Assembly (NCBI GenBank): GCA_015059715.1
Contig: SUZV01000015.1
Span: 1-64,000, forward strand
Reading direction: 5' to 3'
DNA length: 64,000 nt
Source: Rikenellaceae bacterium
Lineage (GTDB): Bacteria > Bacteroidota > Bacteroidia > Bacteroidales > Rikenellaceae
Positions 51,098 through 60,860 of this stretch are shown here, piece by piece; positions within the stretch are counted from its first letter, which is position 1, and the number at the start of each line of letters is the position of its first letter. The notes under the pieces were generated by a model. That model was not told where the DNA came from. It worked only from the letters and a program-made list of their open reading frames with translations, and did no database searches. The position numbers were made by a program, and so were the translations under genes.

Positions 51098-51487
51098 AGT
51101 CTAAACAATGTAAATCAGTGATCTTTGAGTAGCCAGCTACTGTTAGCTATGTAGCTTACGGCTGTAGCTGCCTACCTCCATACTTAGGCCTATGCTTACT
51201 TTTATTTCACCTTGCCACCTCAATATCTCTCGGTCCCTCAACTTCTCTCAGCACCCCAATCTCGGTCCCTCAACTTATCTTGGCCCCTTGATTTAGGGGA
51301 GTTCTTGGCAGGTGAGTACTTTAACTCGGCCCCTTGAAAATAGGTGAAGAAGTTGTCTAACTGGATGATTTGCTTTTGTGCTTATCTTCGACTTGCATTT
51401 GCATACATGCTAATGTTGGCCTTAAAAGTTTCGCTCTACAAATCCCTATTGTTATACAACCTCTCCAACTATGTCTGTAAAGAAAAA

Positions 51488-51577
51488 TTACTTCTTCTTA
51501 TGACGATTCTTGCGAAGACGCTTCTTGCGCTTGTGCGTCGCCATCTTATGACGCTTGTGCTTCTTTCCGTTTGGCAT
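51488..51577 (-). CDS. 29-aa Lys/Arg/His-rich microprotein, possible ribosomal protein
   Basis: MPNGKKHKRHKMATHKRKKRLRKNRHKKK*; ATG to TAA on the minus strand, between rng and hup; below the ORF-track cutoff. Confidence 0.75.
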   Translation of the reverse strand: MPNGKKHKRHKMATHKRKKRLRKNRHKKK

Positions 51578-51607
51578 AATCTATAATATTAATGGTTTGA
51601 AAGTATC

Positions 51608-51880
51608 TTACTTTATCTCGCCTGCGAAGCTCTTAGCTGGCTTGAAAGCGGGAATATTGTGCTCAGGAATAGTGATGGTTGTATTCTTTGAGATGTTACG
51701 AGCAACCTTCATAGCACGCTTCTTGATGATGAAGCTGCCGAAGCCTCGCAAATAAACATTCTGTCCATTAACCATCGCGTTCTTAACGCTCTCCATAAAT
51801 GCCTCAACGATAGCCTGAACCTGGATTTTCTCTACGCCGGTTGACTTGGCAATCTCATTTACGATATCTGCTTTTGTCAT
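51608..51880 (-). CDS. HU family DNA-binding protein
   Basis: MTKADIVNEIAKSTG, VYLRGFGSFIIKKRA. Confidence 0.95.
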   Translation of the reverse strand: MTKADIVNEIAKSTGVEKIQVQAIVEAFMESVKNAMVNGQNVYLRGFGSFIIKKRAMKVARNISKNTTITIPEHNIPAFKPAKSFAGEIK

Positions 51881-51967
51881 AGTTGTAAATAGTTTATTTT
51901 AGTTTATTTATAACAAGTTATCTACTTTCTTTGCCCTAAATGGGGGGCTTATAGCAAAAAATGTTTG

Positions 51968-51998
51968 CAAATATACGCCATCTTTGGGGAATATGCAA
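51968..51998 (-). promoter_or_regulatory. Bacteroidota-type promoter of the HU gene
   Basis: Minus strand TTG-N20-TATATTTG. Confidence 0.65.
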
Positions 51999-52073
51999 GC
52001 AAAAAACAAAATAAAATATTTTTTTTAACTCTGCAACCCCTTGTATGGTAAACAATAGCCGTAGGTTTATGGT

Positions 52074-52484
52074 TTATTTGAAGTTGTTAAGAGCTGTAGC
52101 TATACCCTCGACAGCTTGGTTTAGACCCTGCTCAATTTTGCTGCCAATCATCATTCGCATCATCATATTGAGCTCGGCGTGTAGCACCATGCGTATACGG
52201 GTGTCGCGCTCGGCAACCTCCTTGAGCTGAATCCAGAAGCTAAAGTCGATAGGTATGCCACCCTCGTCGGCCACGATTTTTACATGTTTGTTCTCGACGC
52301 GCTCGGCGATACGAAGGCCTACCTTCATGCCTTTGACCTTGAATGAGCAGCTGTCGGGCGTAGCCTCCCACTCCTCGACCTTGTCCTGAATAGCTGGGGT
52401 CATAAGGTCTAAGCGCGAGATGATGGGCCAGATGAGCGACGCTGGGTGGTGTATCTGTTGCTGTTTTGACTCGTATTTCTCCAT
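52074..52484 (-). CDS. START-like/SRPBCC domain protein
   Basis: 136 aa; HHPASLIWPIISRLDLM...WEATPDSCSFKVKGM pattern. Confidence 0.7.
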   Translation of the reverse strand: MEKYESKQQQIHHPASLIWPIISRLDLMTPAIQDKVEEWEATPDSCSFKVKGMKVGLRIAERVENKHVKIVADEGGIPIDFSFWIQLKEVAERDTRIRMVLHAELNMMMRMMIGSKIEQGLNQAVEGIATALNNFK

Positions 52485-52528
52485 AATTGTACTCTATGTG
52501 CTTTAAAACGGTGCAAAGGTAGTTAAAA

Positions 52529-52942
52529 TTACCGAATTACAAAACGTCGTGCCGTAGGTGATAGAATCTCAATCTTTACCACCATAGTGTCGTCGGGAAG
52601 TAGGGGTTCAATCTTTTCGGGCCACTCGACCAGGCATAGTTCGCCCGAGGATAGGTACTCCTCGGCACCGAAGTCTAAGGCCTCCTCTATGCGCTCGATG
52701 CGGTACATGTCGAAGTGGTATATCCTCCGCGTGCCCTCATATTGGTTTACAATGGCAAAGGTGGGGCTTGTCACGTCATCCTCGGCACCGAGGAGTGCTG
52801 CTATGTGGCTGACAAGCGTGGTCTTACCCGCTCCCATAGGTGCATCGAGTGCCACGACGCATCGCGTGCCGAGCTCCTCGATGACCGCCTCGGCAACCCT
52901 GTCGAGCTCGTCAAGCGAATCTATCTCTATTATTCTCTCCAT
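52529..52942 (-). CDS. tsaE: tRNA t6A biosynthesis ATPase TsaE
   Basis: ALDAPMGAGKTTLVSHIAALLG, SPTFAIVNQYEG, HFDMYRIE. Confidence 0.93.
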   Translation of the reverse strand: MERIIEIDSLDELDRVAEAVIEELGTRCVVALDAPMGAGKTTLVSHIAALLGAEDDVTSPTFAIVNQYEGTRRIYHFDMYRIERIEEALDFGAEEYLSSGELCLVEWPEKIEPLLPDDTMVVKIEILSPTARRFVIR

Positions 52943-52962
52943 ATAATCTCTCTTTTGTTGTT

Positions 52963-54522
52963 CTATCTCTTTTTAGGTTTAAGTACTGCGTAGGGGACAA
53001 TCATCTCCTCCATCGAGATGCCGCCATGCTGGAAGGTGTTTTTGTAGTACCTTATATATCTATTTGCGTCGTTGTTATATACGAGAAAGTCGCGATTGTA
53101 GGCGAATATATAGCTCGATGTCAGGCGACCTGACGGTAGCTGTACATCTTCGGGGCGTGTAACCTCATACACATCGCGCGAGTTGTAGGCCAAGTTGCGC
53201 CCTGTCTTATATCGTAGGTTTGCCGAGGTCTCCTTATCGCCTGTTACTCGCACAGGGTTATCCACACGTATCGTGCCGTGGTCGGAGGTGATGATGACGC
53301 GGTGACCGCGCTCGGATAGTAGCCTGAGGAGTGTGTATAGCTCGGAGTGCTCGAACCATGAGCGCGTCAGCGAGCGGAAGGCGGCCTCGTCGTCGGTAAG
53401 TTCGCGGATGATGTCGGTCTCGGTGCGTGCGTGCGAGAGGATGTCGAGGAAGTTGTAGATGATAACCGAGAAGTCGGCATCGTAGATACGCTGCATATTA
53501 TCGAGGAGCCTGCGTCCAGCCTCGGGGCGCACAAGCTTATCAAACGAGAGCTTTAGCTTTCGTCCCGACTGTGTTATGAGCCTGCGCAAAAACTCCTCCT
53601 CATACATATTCTTACCCCCATCTTCGTTGTCGTTAAGCCACTTGTCGGGCATCAGACGGTCAATAGCTAAGGGCATAAGTCCTGCGAAGAGAGAGTTGCG
53701 AGCATACTGTGTCGCGGTGGGTAGTATCGAGCAGTAGAAGTCGTCGGTGGAAATGTCGAAGTAGCCTCGTAGCATAGGCTCTATGGTGCGCCACTGGTCG
53801 TAGCGCATATTGTCTATAAGTAGCAGGGTGGTGTGACCCCCCTCCTCAACATCGGTGAGTATGCGTCGACGCATAAGCGTATGCGACATAACGGGGATGT
53901 CGCTCTCCTCGCCTCGCTGGTTTATCCAGTTGAAGTAGTTGCGGCGCACGAACTTCGAGAACTCCTGGTTGGCCTCATTCTTCTGGTAGGTGAGCACCTC
54001 GCGGATGCTCGCATCCGAGGACGAGGAGAGCTCTATCTCCCACCCCACAATCTTGCGATATAGGGCACACCAGTCCGCAAACGTCGAGGCCGACTGCTGC
54101 TGTGCCGCTATGCGTCCAAACTCCGAGCGGTAGTCTGCCGTTGTGCGCTCGGTGACAAGCTGTGCCGAGTGTAGCGACTTCTTGATGGCCAGGAGCACCT
54201 GATTGGGGTTTACGGGCTTGATGATGTAGTCTGCAATTTTCGAGCCTATAGCCTTATCCATGATATTCTCCTCTTCGCTCTTGGTGACCATGATTACTGG
54301 TAGCGAGGGGTGTGCCGCCTTGATAAGGGGCAGCGTCTCAAGTCCCGTCATGCCAGGCATCATCTCATCGAGGATGACAAGGTCGAAAGATTCGCTGCTG
54401 AGCATATCGACAGCGTCGTAGCCATTATTCGACGTGGCGACCTCGTATCCCTTCGATGTGAGGAACATAATGTGCGGTTTGAGTAGGTCTATCTCATCAT
54501 CTACCCAGAGTATCTTGTTCAT
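52963..54522 (-). CDS. porX: PorX-type response regulator with PglZ domain
   Basis: Receiver ILWVDDEIDLLKPHIMFL...VILDEMMPGMTGLET, PglZ alkaline-phosphatase-like TTLLLIDNMRYDQWRTIEP and VIITSDHGTIRV. Confidence 0.9.
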   Translation of the reverse strand: MNKILWVDDEIDLLKPHIMFLTSKGYEVATSNNGYDAVDMLSSESFDLVILDEMMPGMTGLETLPLIKAAHPSLPVIMVTKSEEENIMDKAIGSKIADYIIKPVNPNQVLLAIKKSLHSAQLVTERTTADYRSEFGRIAAQQQSASTFADWCALYRKIVGWEIELSSSSDASIREVLTYQKNEANQEFSKFVRRNYFNWINQRGEESDIPVMSHTLMRRRILTDVEEGGHTTLLLIDNMRYDQWRTIEPMLRGYFDISTDDFYCSILPTATQYARNSLFAGLMPLAIDRLMPDKWLNDNEDGGKNMYEEEFLRRLITQSGRKLKLSFDKLVRPEAGRRLLDNMQRIYDADFSVIIYNFLDILSHARTETDIIRELTDDEAAFRSLTRSWFEHSELYTLLRLLSERGHRVIITSDHGTIRVDNPVRVTGDKETSANLRYKTGRNLAYNSRDVYEVTRPEDVQLPSGRLTSSYIFAYNRDFLVYNNDANRYIRYYKNTFQHGGISMEEMIVPYAVLKPKKR

Positions 54523-54596
54523 AATAAGCAGTTTTACTGTTTTATTGCTTTAGTGCAGAGCGTGGGGTGGCCAATGTGGGCACAAACGTGTTGCCC

Positions 54597-55232
54597 TTAG
54601 CACCTTGGCAAGCCTGGCCTTCTGCTCTCCTCAGAGAGATAACGCTCCATCACACTATTAATTGTGGCATAGCTCGATTTAAGGTACTCGTCAAGCTGCT
54701 CGGGACTACACCACACAACCTCCTTGATACCCTCGTCGTGCTGCGGCTGTAGCTTACCTCCTGCACTGCGCATCACCCACCAGTCTGTCGACTTAAGCTC
54801 CCACTCTCCATATATATCGTAGGCGTGCCACGTGGTCATAATGGGTCGAGGGTCAACAATCTCGCCACATACGCCTGTCTCCTCCTCAACCTCGCGCAGG
54901 GCCGCCTCCGCGCTGCTCTCGCCAGCCTCGATATGTCCCTTCGGCAGGTCCCACCTCTGGCGTAGGCGTATCATAAGCACTGCCCCCTCATCGTTTAAGA
55001 CAACACCGCCTGCGGCACGTACAACCTTAAATTCCAAGCTCAGCATAGCAAAGGTGATAGCCGGGGATGAGGATATTATGGCTATGAATTTGTCTGTTTC
55101 GACTTTTTTTATTAACTTCGCTCGCGAAACCGAGAGTGTCGTATCGGCCTCGATGGTGGCGTAGTAGGGTGCAGGTGGCTCGGTCGTTATAACCACCTCT
55201 CTGTCCCCAAAATATATAACGTAGCTCTCCAT
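54597..55232 (-). CDS. NUDIX hydrolase
   Basis: Nudix box GHIEAGESSAEAALREVEEETGV. Confidence 0.92.
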   Translation of the reverse strand: MESYVIYFGDREVVITTEPPAPYYATIEADTTLSVSRAKLIKKVETDKFIAIISSSPAITFAMLSLEFKVVRAAGGVVLNDEGAVLMIRLRQRWDLPKGHIEAGESSAEAALREVEEETGVCGEIVDPRPIMTTWHAYDIYGEWELKSTDWWVMRSAGGKLQPQHDEGIKEVVWCSPEQLDEYLKSSYATINSVMERYLSEESRRPGLPRC

Positions 55233-55528
55233 AGGTTTACCGTTGCAAGGGCAAAGGTACTAATAAAGTTTAAGCTACGTTCCATAAATTAGTAAAAAAT
55301 TAAAGGGGTGTTCTATAAATTAGTGGATATGTTATTCGTTGTTGGGATGTTCTGTTACTTTTAAATCTATTTTGGTATATTTCTTAGCTTTGCTTAGTTA
55401 CAATGCTCACGTTGCGCCTTTGCACGAGCTGGGAAATCCACCCAAATTAACTCTCGGAATCATCTCGACCTAATCTATAGCGATAACCTAAGAATAGACT
55501 AAATACAACTCAAAATACAACACATTTT

Positions 55529-57640
55529 ATGAAAAAACTACTCTATCTTATGACTTTTGCAGCAATACTTGCTACAGGCTGTTGCGCAGAGGGTGGCGCG
55601 GAGGTGCCTAAGCCGCTACAGATTGACAACGCCCTGACGGCCGAGGAGAAGGCCGAGGGTAAATTTACCCCCGAGATTATGTGGAAGATGAGCCGCATAG
55701 GCCAGCAGGCACTCTCGCCCGATGGCTCGAAGCTTATCTACACGCTCACGCAGTACAACCTTGCCGAGAATCGTGGCGTTACGCTCCTCTGGTTGCGCGA
55801 TATGGCAACAGGTGACCAGAGAGCTATCACCGACTATAGCTCTACGAACACCTCGCCCCAGTGGCTCGACAACGACAACGTAGCCTTTATGTCGAATCGC
55901 AGCGGCTCGATGCAGGTGTGGGCCCAGAACGTAGCCTCTGGCGCAGCAACGCAGCTTAGCGATGTCGAGGGTGGCATCGAGGGCTTCGGCATCGCTGGAG
56001 ACCACGCCTTCTACCTACAGCGTGTCAAGGTGGCCAAGCTCAAGGGCTCGGACCAGTATGCCGATATGGACAAATCTAAGGTGCGCCTCTACGACGACCT
56101 TATGGTTCGTCACTGGGACTATTGGGATGATGGTAGCTACCTCCACGTCTTCGCCGCAGACTATGTAGGCGGCAAGATTCAGAATGGCAAGGATATAATA
56201 GGTGCCGATAAGGCATACGACTCACCTCTTGCCCCCTACTTCGATGCTGCCGAGATTAGCCTCTCGCCCGATGGCTCACTGCTCGCCTATACGTGTAAGC
56301 CTCTGACAGGTACGGAGTACGCGCTCTCTACCGACTCGGATATCTTCCTCTACGACTTCGCTACGGGCCTAACGCGCAATCTCACCAAGGAGGCTGCAAA
56401 CGACGAGGAGAGGTTTGTAGGCTACGATAAGTATCCAGTCTTCTCGCCCGATGGCCGCAAGATAGCCTTCCGCTCGCAGCGTCGTCCGGGTAATGAGGCC
56501 GACCAGCAGCGTCTGTGGGTCTATGACCTCGATACCAACGAGTGTCGTTACATCACACGTGGGCAGGACTATTGTGTTACCGAGGTGGCTTGGGATGGCA
56601 ACGAGGCTATCTATTTCGTGCTGCCTTGGCGTGGTACGCACCAGGTGGCTCGCATCGACCTTGACGGTAATATGAAGCACATCACCTCGGGTAACCACGA
56701 CATCAACTCCTTCACCTTTGCCCAGGGACGTATCGTAGCAAATATGAATACCATCTCTAAGGCTGTTGAGCTCTACGATGTTAACCTCGATAGTGGCGAG
56801 CTAACGCAGCTTACTAATGTAAATCGCGAGGTATACGACAATATCAAGTTCGGCCAGGTGCAGGAGCGTTGGATTACCACGACCGATGGCAAGAAGATGC
56901 TCACATGGGTAATTCTACCTCCCGACTTCGACCCAACGAAGAGATATCCTACGCTTCTCTACTGCCAGGGAGGTCCTCAGAGCACCGTATCGCAGTTCTG
57001 GAGCTATCGCTGGAACTTCCAGCTTATGGCTGCCGAGGGTTATGTTATCGTAGCTCCTAACCGTCGTGGCTGTCCATCGTTTGGTCAGGAGTGGACAGAT
57101 CAGATATCGGGTGACTACTCAGGTCAGAATATCAGGGACTACTTGTCGGCTATCGACGAGGTATCTAAGGAGCCTTGGGTAGATACCGACAGGCGTGGTT
57201 GCGTGGGTGCCTCGTATGGTGGCTACTCGACATACTATCTTGCAGGTGTTCACGAGGGTCGCTTCAAGGCCTTCATTGCACACTGTGGTATCTTTAACTT
57301 CGAGTCTATGTATGGCCATACCGAGGAGCTCTTCTTTGTGACTAACGACTATGGCGGTGCTTACTGGGATAAGGATAATGCTACGGCTATGCGCTCTTAT
57401 GCCAATTCGCCACACAAGAAGGTCGCCAATTGGGATACCCCAATTATGATTATCACAGGCGAGAAGGACTACCGCATCCCTTATAGCCAGTCACTTGAGG
57501 CCTTTACCGCAGCACGTGTGCAGGGTATCGATGCTCGTCTTGTATCTTTCGAGAACGAGGCACATCAGGTGTTCCAGCCACAGAATAGTGTTGTTTGGAA
57601 TCGTGAGTTTTTTGGATGGCTTAATAAGTACCTAAAGTAA
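55529..57640 (+). CDS. S9 family dipeptidyl/prolyl oligopeptidase (DPP-type)
   Basis: Signal peptide; WD40-like propeller (LSPDGSKLIYT); catalytic GASYGGYSTYY and NEAHQVF. Confidence 0.93.
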   Translation: MKKLLYLMTFAAILATGCCAEGGAEVPKPLQIDNALTAEEKAEGKFTPEIMWKMSRIGQQALSPDGSKLIYTLTQYNLAENRGVTLLWLRDMATGDQRAITDYSSTNTSPQWLDNDNVAFMSNRSGSMQVWAQNVASGAATQLSDVEGGIEGFGIAGDHAFYLQRVKVAKLKGSDQYADMDKSKVRLYDDLMVRHWDYWDDGSYLHVFAADYVGGKIQNGKDIIGADKAYDSPLAPYFDAAEISLSPDGSLLAYTCKPLTGTEYALSTDSDIFLYDFATGLTRNLTKEAANDEERFVGYDKYPVFSPDGRKIAFRSQRRPGNEADQQRLWVYDLDTNECRYITRGQDYCVTEVAWDGNEAIYFVLPWRGTHQVARIDLDGNMKHITSGNHDINSFTFAQGRIVANMNTISKAVELYDVNLDSGELTQLTNVNREVYDNIKFGQVQERWITTTDGKKMLTWVILPPDFDPTKRYPTLLYCQGGPQSTVSQFWSYRWNFQLMAAEGYVIVAPNRRGCPSFGQEWTDQISGDYSGQNIRDYLSAIDEVSKEPWVDTDRRGCVGASYGGYSTYYLAGVHEGRFKAFIAHCGIFNFESMYGHTEELFFVTNDYGGAYWDKDNATAMRSYANSPHKKVANWDTPIMIITGEKDYRIPYSQSLEAFTAARVQGIDARLVSFENEAHQVFQPQNSVVWNREFFGWLNKYLK

Positions 57641-57765
57641 TTTTCGATTATAAGGTAGCATCTACTGCCGCTAACAAAAAGTGCCGTCAATGGGACGTAC
57701 CACAAGTACTACCCATCGACGGCATTTTTGCCGAGCGTTGTATCTGCTACCTTCTAATCAAAAAT
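57640..57765. repeat. Nested palindromic element, copy 1
   Basis: Outer arms ttttcgattataaggtagcatct / atctgctaccttctaatcaaaaa; inner hairpin tgccgtcaatggg...cccatcgacggca. Confidence 0.8.
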
Positions 57766-57807
57766 TGGGCGGACTACCCATCCGAGGCAATCTCTTTATC
57801 GAGGCCA

Positions 57808-57832
57808 CATCTGCTACCTTCTAATCAAAAAT
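57808..57832. repeat. Additional single arm of the palindromic element
   Basis: atctgctaccttctaatcaaaaat, matching the copies at 57742-57764 and 57937-57960. Confidence 0.8.
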
Positions 57833-57833
57833 A

Positions 57834-57960
57834 TTTTCGACTATAAGGCGGCATCTGCGGCACATCCCTACAAGTAAGACCCATCGGGCTGTACTACGTG
57901 TACTATCCCGATGGGCCTTCTTTTGTGATGCACCACATCTGCTACCTTCTAATCAAAAAT
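57834..57960. repeat. Nested palindromic element, copy 2
   Basis: Outer arms ttttcgactataaggcggcatct / atctgctaccttctaatcaaaaat; inner hairpin cccatcggg...cccgatggg. Confidence 0.8.
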
Positions 57961-58003
57961 TGGGTGGTACTACCCATCAACGGCATTTTTGCCGAGCGTT
58001 GTT

Positions 58004-58097
58004 TCACCTCGCGGTGACAGCTAAAGCTGAAAGGGTAGTGCGCTCGCTATGCGAGCTAAAGAGTAGTGCGCTGGCTTAACGCCAGCTAAAGGGTAGT
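58004..58097. repeat. Array of hairpins with different stems and a conserved (T)AAAGRGTAGT tail
   Basis: TCACC-tcgc-GGTGA; CAGC-taaa-GCTG then aaagggtagt; GCTCGC-tat-GCGAGC then taaagagtagt; GCTGGC-ttaac-GCCAGC then taaagggtagt. Confidence 0.85.
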
Positions 58098-58133
58098 TTA
58101 AGGGTTTTCGTTGTTATGTTTTGTTGTGATACT

Positions 58134-58230
58134 CGACCTCTTAATGTCTTATAGTCTTAACGTCTTAATGTCCTAAAAAAATAAAGACTATAAGACAATA
58201 GGACAATAGGACAATAGGACGATAAGGCCG
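58134..58230. repeat. GTCTTA/TAGGAC short-unit repeat module, quasi-palindromic
   Basis: taatgtcttatagtcttaacgtcttaatgtcctaaaaaaataaagactataagacaataggacaataggacaataggacgataagg. Confidence 0.8.
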
Positions 58231-58253
58231 CACCCATAGGTGCTATAAAGGTA

Positions 58254-58319
58254 GTGGCCGAATAAAAAGTATATTTCGATGGCGAGTATAACGCCAGAAT
58301 ATACTTTTTATTCAGCCAC
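58254..58319 (-). terminator. Long hairpin downstream of the nqr operon
   Basis: gtggccgaataaaaagtatatt...gaatatactttttattcagccac, ~22-bp nearly perfect stem, with inner tggcg...cgcca. Confidence 0.7.
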
Positions 58320-58323
58320 TCTG

Positions 58324-58352
58324 TTCTACTGGGCCATACATGCCCAGTAGAA
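58324..58352 (-). terminator. Hairpin immediately downstream of nqrF
   Basis: ttctactgggc-catacat-gcccagtagaa, 11-bp perfect stem. Confidence 0.7.
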
Positions 58353-58359
58353 GAGGAGA

Positions 58360-59622
58360 CTATGCGCCGAAGTTATCGAACAATATGTTCTCCTCAGGCA
58401 CTCCAAGGCTGTCGAGAAGGTTTACTACCGACTGGGCCATCATTGGAGGTCCACACATAAGGTAGATAATGCCCTCTGGCTCGTCATGGTTCTTGAGATA
58501 TGTCTCGTAAAGAACGTTGTGTACAAAGCCTGGAACGTATGGTACACCTGCCTTGTCTGCCTCGGGATCGGGACGGTCAAGAGCGAGGTGGAACTTAAAG
58601 TTCGGGAACTCCTTCTCAATCTGGTAGTAGTCATCAAGATAGAAGGCCTCCTTAAGTGAACGAGCACCATAGAAGAAGTTAACCTTGCGACCTGTCTTAA
58701 CAGTCTTGAAGAGGTGCATAATGTGTGAACGCATAGGGGCCATACCTGCACCGCCACCGATGAATACAAGCTCCTGGTCATCCGAGAGGTTATCGGGCAA
58801 GAAGAACTCACCAAATGGTCCCGACATAATAATCTTGTCACCTGGCTTGAGCGAGTAGATGTACGACGAACATACACCTGGGTTGACATTCATAAAGCCT
58901 CCCTTAGCGCGGTCAAATGGAGGTGTTGCAATACGCACGTTGAGCTTGATGATGTCGCCCTCGGCAGGGTAGGTAGCGCACGAGTAAGCACGAACCTGTG
59001 GCTCTGGGTTGACCATCTTGAGGTTAAACACACCCATCTTCTCCCAATCCTCGCGGTACTCGGGATCTACGTCTATATCCTTATAGTCTACGGTGATTGC
59101 TGGCACGTCAATCTGGATGTAGCCACCCGAGCGGAAGTTTAGATGCTCGCCCTCAGGAAGCTTAACAACGAACTCCTTGATGAAGGTAGCCACGTTGTTG
59201 TTCGACACAACCTCGCACTCCCACTTCTTAATGCTAAGAACAGATGCAGGAACCTTAATCTGCAAATCCTCCTTAACCTTAACCTGACAGCCAAGTCGCC
59301 AGCCTTCGTTAATCTCGCGGCGGTTAAAGAAGCCACGCTCGGTAGGTAGAATCTCGCCACCACCTGCTACAACCTGACACTTGCACTGACCACAGGCACC
59401 CTTACCACCGCAAGCCGATGGCAGGAAGATGCCCTGCTCTGAGAGTGTGTTGAGTAGCGTAGAGCCTGACTCTACCTCCAACACCTTGTCGCCACCGTTG
59501 ATATCGATCTTTACGGCACCCGACGACGTAAGCTTTGCCTTTGCAAAGAGTAGCAGTGCCACCAACAAGAGTGTTACTGCAAGAAAGGCTACTATTGCCC
59601 ATAAAATAACTGTAAAATTCAT
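58360..59622 (-). CDS. nqrF: Na+-translocating NADH:quinone reductase subunit F
   Basis: 2Fe-2S CGGKGACGQCKCQV; FAD/NAD domain FIGGGAGMAPMRSHI, YLMCGPPMM. Confidence 0.96.
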   Translation of the reverse strand: MNFTVILWAIVAFLAVTLLLVALLLFAKAKLTSSGAVKIDINGGDKVLEVESGSTLLNTLSEQGIFLPSACGGKGACGQCKCQVVAGGGEILPTERGFFNRREINEGWRLGCQVKVKEDLQIKVPASVLSIKKWECEVVSNNNVATFIKEFVVKLPEGEHLNFRSGGYIQIDVPAITVDYKDIDVDPEYREDWEKMGVFNLKMVNPEPQVRAYSCATYPAEGDIIKLNVRIATPPFDRAKGGFMNVNPGVCSSYIYSLKPGDKIIMSGPFGEFFLPDNLSDDQELVFIGGGAGMAPMRSHIMHLFKTVKTGRKVNFFYGARSLKEAFYLDDYYQIEKEFPNFKFHLALDRPDPEADKAGVPYVPGFVHNVLYETYLKNHDEPEGIIYLMCGPPMMAQSVVNLLDSLGVPEENILFDNFGA

Positions 59623-59643
59623 ACTCCTTACTCTTTTTAAAGG

Positions 59644-60243
59644 TTACAACTGAATACCCGAGAAGATCATAAAGGCCATACCCATAAGACCAGTGATGAT
59701 AAACGCGATACCTGGACCCTTCATCGCTGCTGGAACGTGTGAGTACTCAATCTTCTCGCGGATAGCGGCCATCATAACGATGGCGAGCCACCAACCAATA
59801 CCCGAACCAAGACCATAGACGATAGAGTCGCCTACAGAGTTAATCTCGGTGCCTACCATCTGCTGCATAAAGAGCGAACCACCCATGATGGCGCAGTTTA
59901 CAGCGATAAGTGGCAAGAAGATACCGAGCTGGTTATAGAGCGATGGAGCAAACTTCTCGACAATCATCTCGACGAGCTGCACAAAGGCAGCAATAACTGC
60001 GATAAAGAGAATGAACGACAAGAAGCTGAGGTCTACACCCTCAACCAAGGCACCATCCTTGAGTACATACTGGTCGAGAAGGTAGTTAAGTGGCACGGTC
60101 ATAACCTCTACAAAGGTAACGGCAGCACCCAAACCAAGTGCGGTCTTAACGCTCTTCGATACGGCGATGTATGAACACATACCGAAGAAGTATGCGAAGA
60201 CCATATTTTCGATAAATGCCGAATTAATAAACAAATTTAACAT
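59644..60243 (-). CDS. nqrE: Na+-translocating NADH:quinone reductase subunit E
   Basis: [39 protein letters not shown]. Confidence 0.96.
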   Translation of the reverse strand: MLNLFINSAFIENMVFAYFFGMCSYIAVSKSVKTALGLGAAVTFVEVMTVPLNYLLDQYVLKDGALVEGVDLSFLSFILFIAVIAAFVQLVEMIVEKFAPSLYNQLGIFLPLIAVNCAIMGGSLFMQQMVGTEINSVGDSIVYGLGSGIGWWLAIVMMAAIREKIEYSHVPAAMKGPGIAFIITGLMGMAFMIFSGIQL

Positions 60244-60254
60244 ATGCTACCCTC

Positions 60255-60857
60255 CTATTTTTCCTGTAAATCCTTATTAATAGAGCGATGAACCCAGATG
60301 ATGCAACCGATGATGATAAGTGCCATAGGTGGGAAAAGCATCAACGCATTGTTGGTATAGCCGAAGCGTGCCAACACGTCGAAGCCAAACAATGTGCCCG
60401 AGCCGAAGAGCTCGCGGAAGAAGGCTACCAAAACCAAGATAAAGGCGTAGCCAAGACCATTAGCTAGACCATCAACAAATGAGTCCCAAGGCTTGTTACC
60501 CAAAGCAAAGGCCTCAACACGACCCATCACAATACAGTTGGTGATGATAAGACCAACATATACCGACAGCTGCTTAGATACATCATACATATACGCGCGT
60601 AGGAACTGGTCTACGACGATTACAAGCGTTGCGATAACCACCAACTGAACGATGATACGTATACGCGAGGGCAGACCATTACGCAACAAAGACATCACAA
60701 GGTTTGAGAATGCTGTAACAAAGGTTACTGAGAGCCCCATAACCAAGGCGGGCTCAAGCTTTACAGTTACGGCAAGAGCCGAGCAGATACCCAGAATCTG
60801 AACGATGACAGGGTTGTTAGCTGCCAAAGGATTAGTAAAATTCTTGCTTAGTTTCAT
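60255..60857 (-). CDS. nqrD: Na+-translocating NADH:quinone reductase subunit D
   Basis: [44 protein letters not shown]. Confidence 0.96.
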   Translation of the reverse strand: MKLSKNFTNPLAANNPVIVQILGICSALAVTVKLEPALVMGLSVTFVTAFSNLVMSLLRNGLPSRIRIIVQLVVIATLVIVVDQFLRAYMYDVSKQLSVYVGLIITNCIVMGRVEAFALGNKPWDSFVDGLANGLGYAFILVLVAFFRELFGSGTLFGFDVLARFGYTNNALMLFPPMALIIIGCIIWVHRSINKDLQEK

Positions 60858-60860
60858 AGC

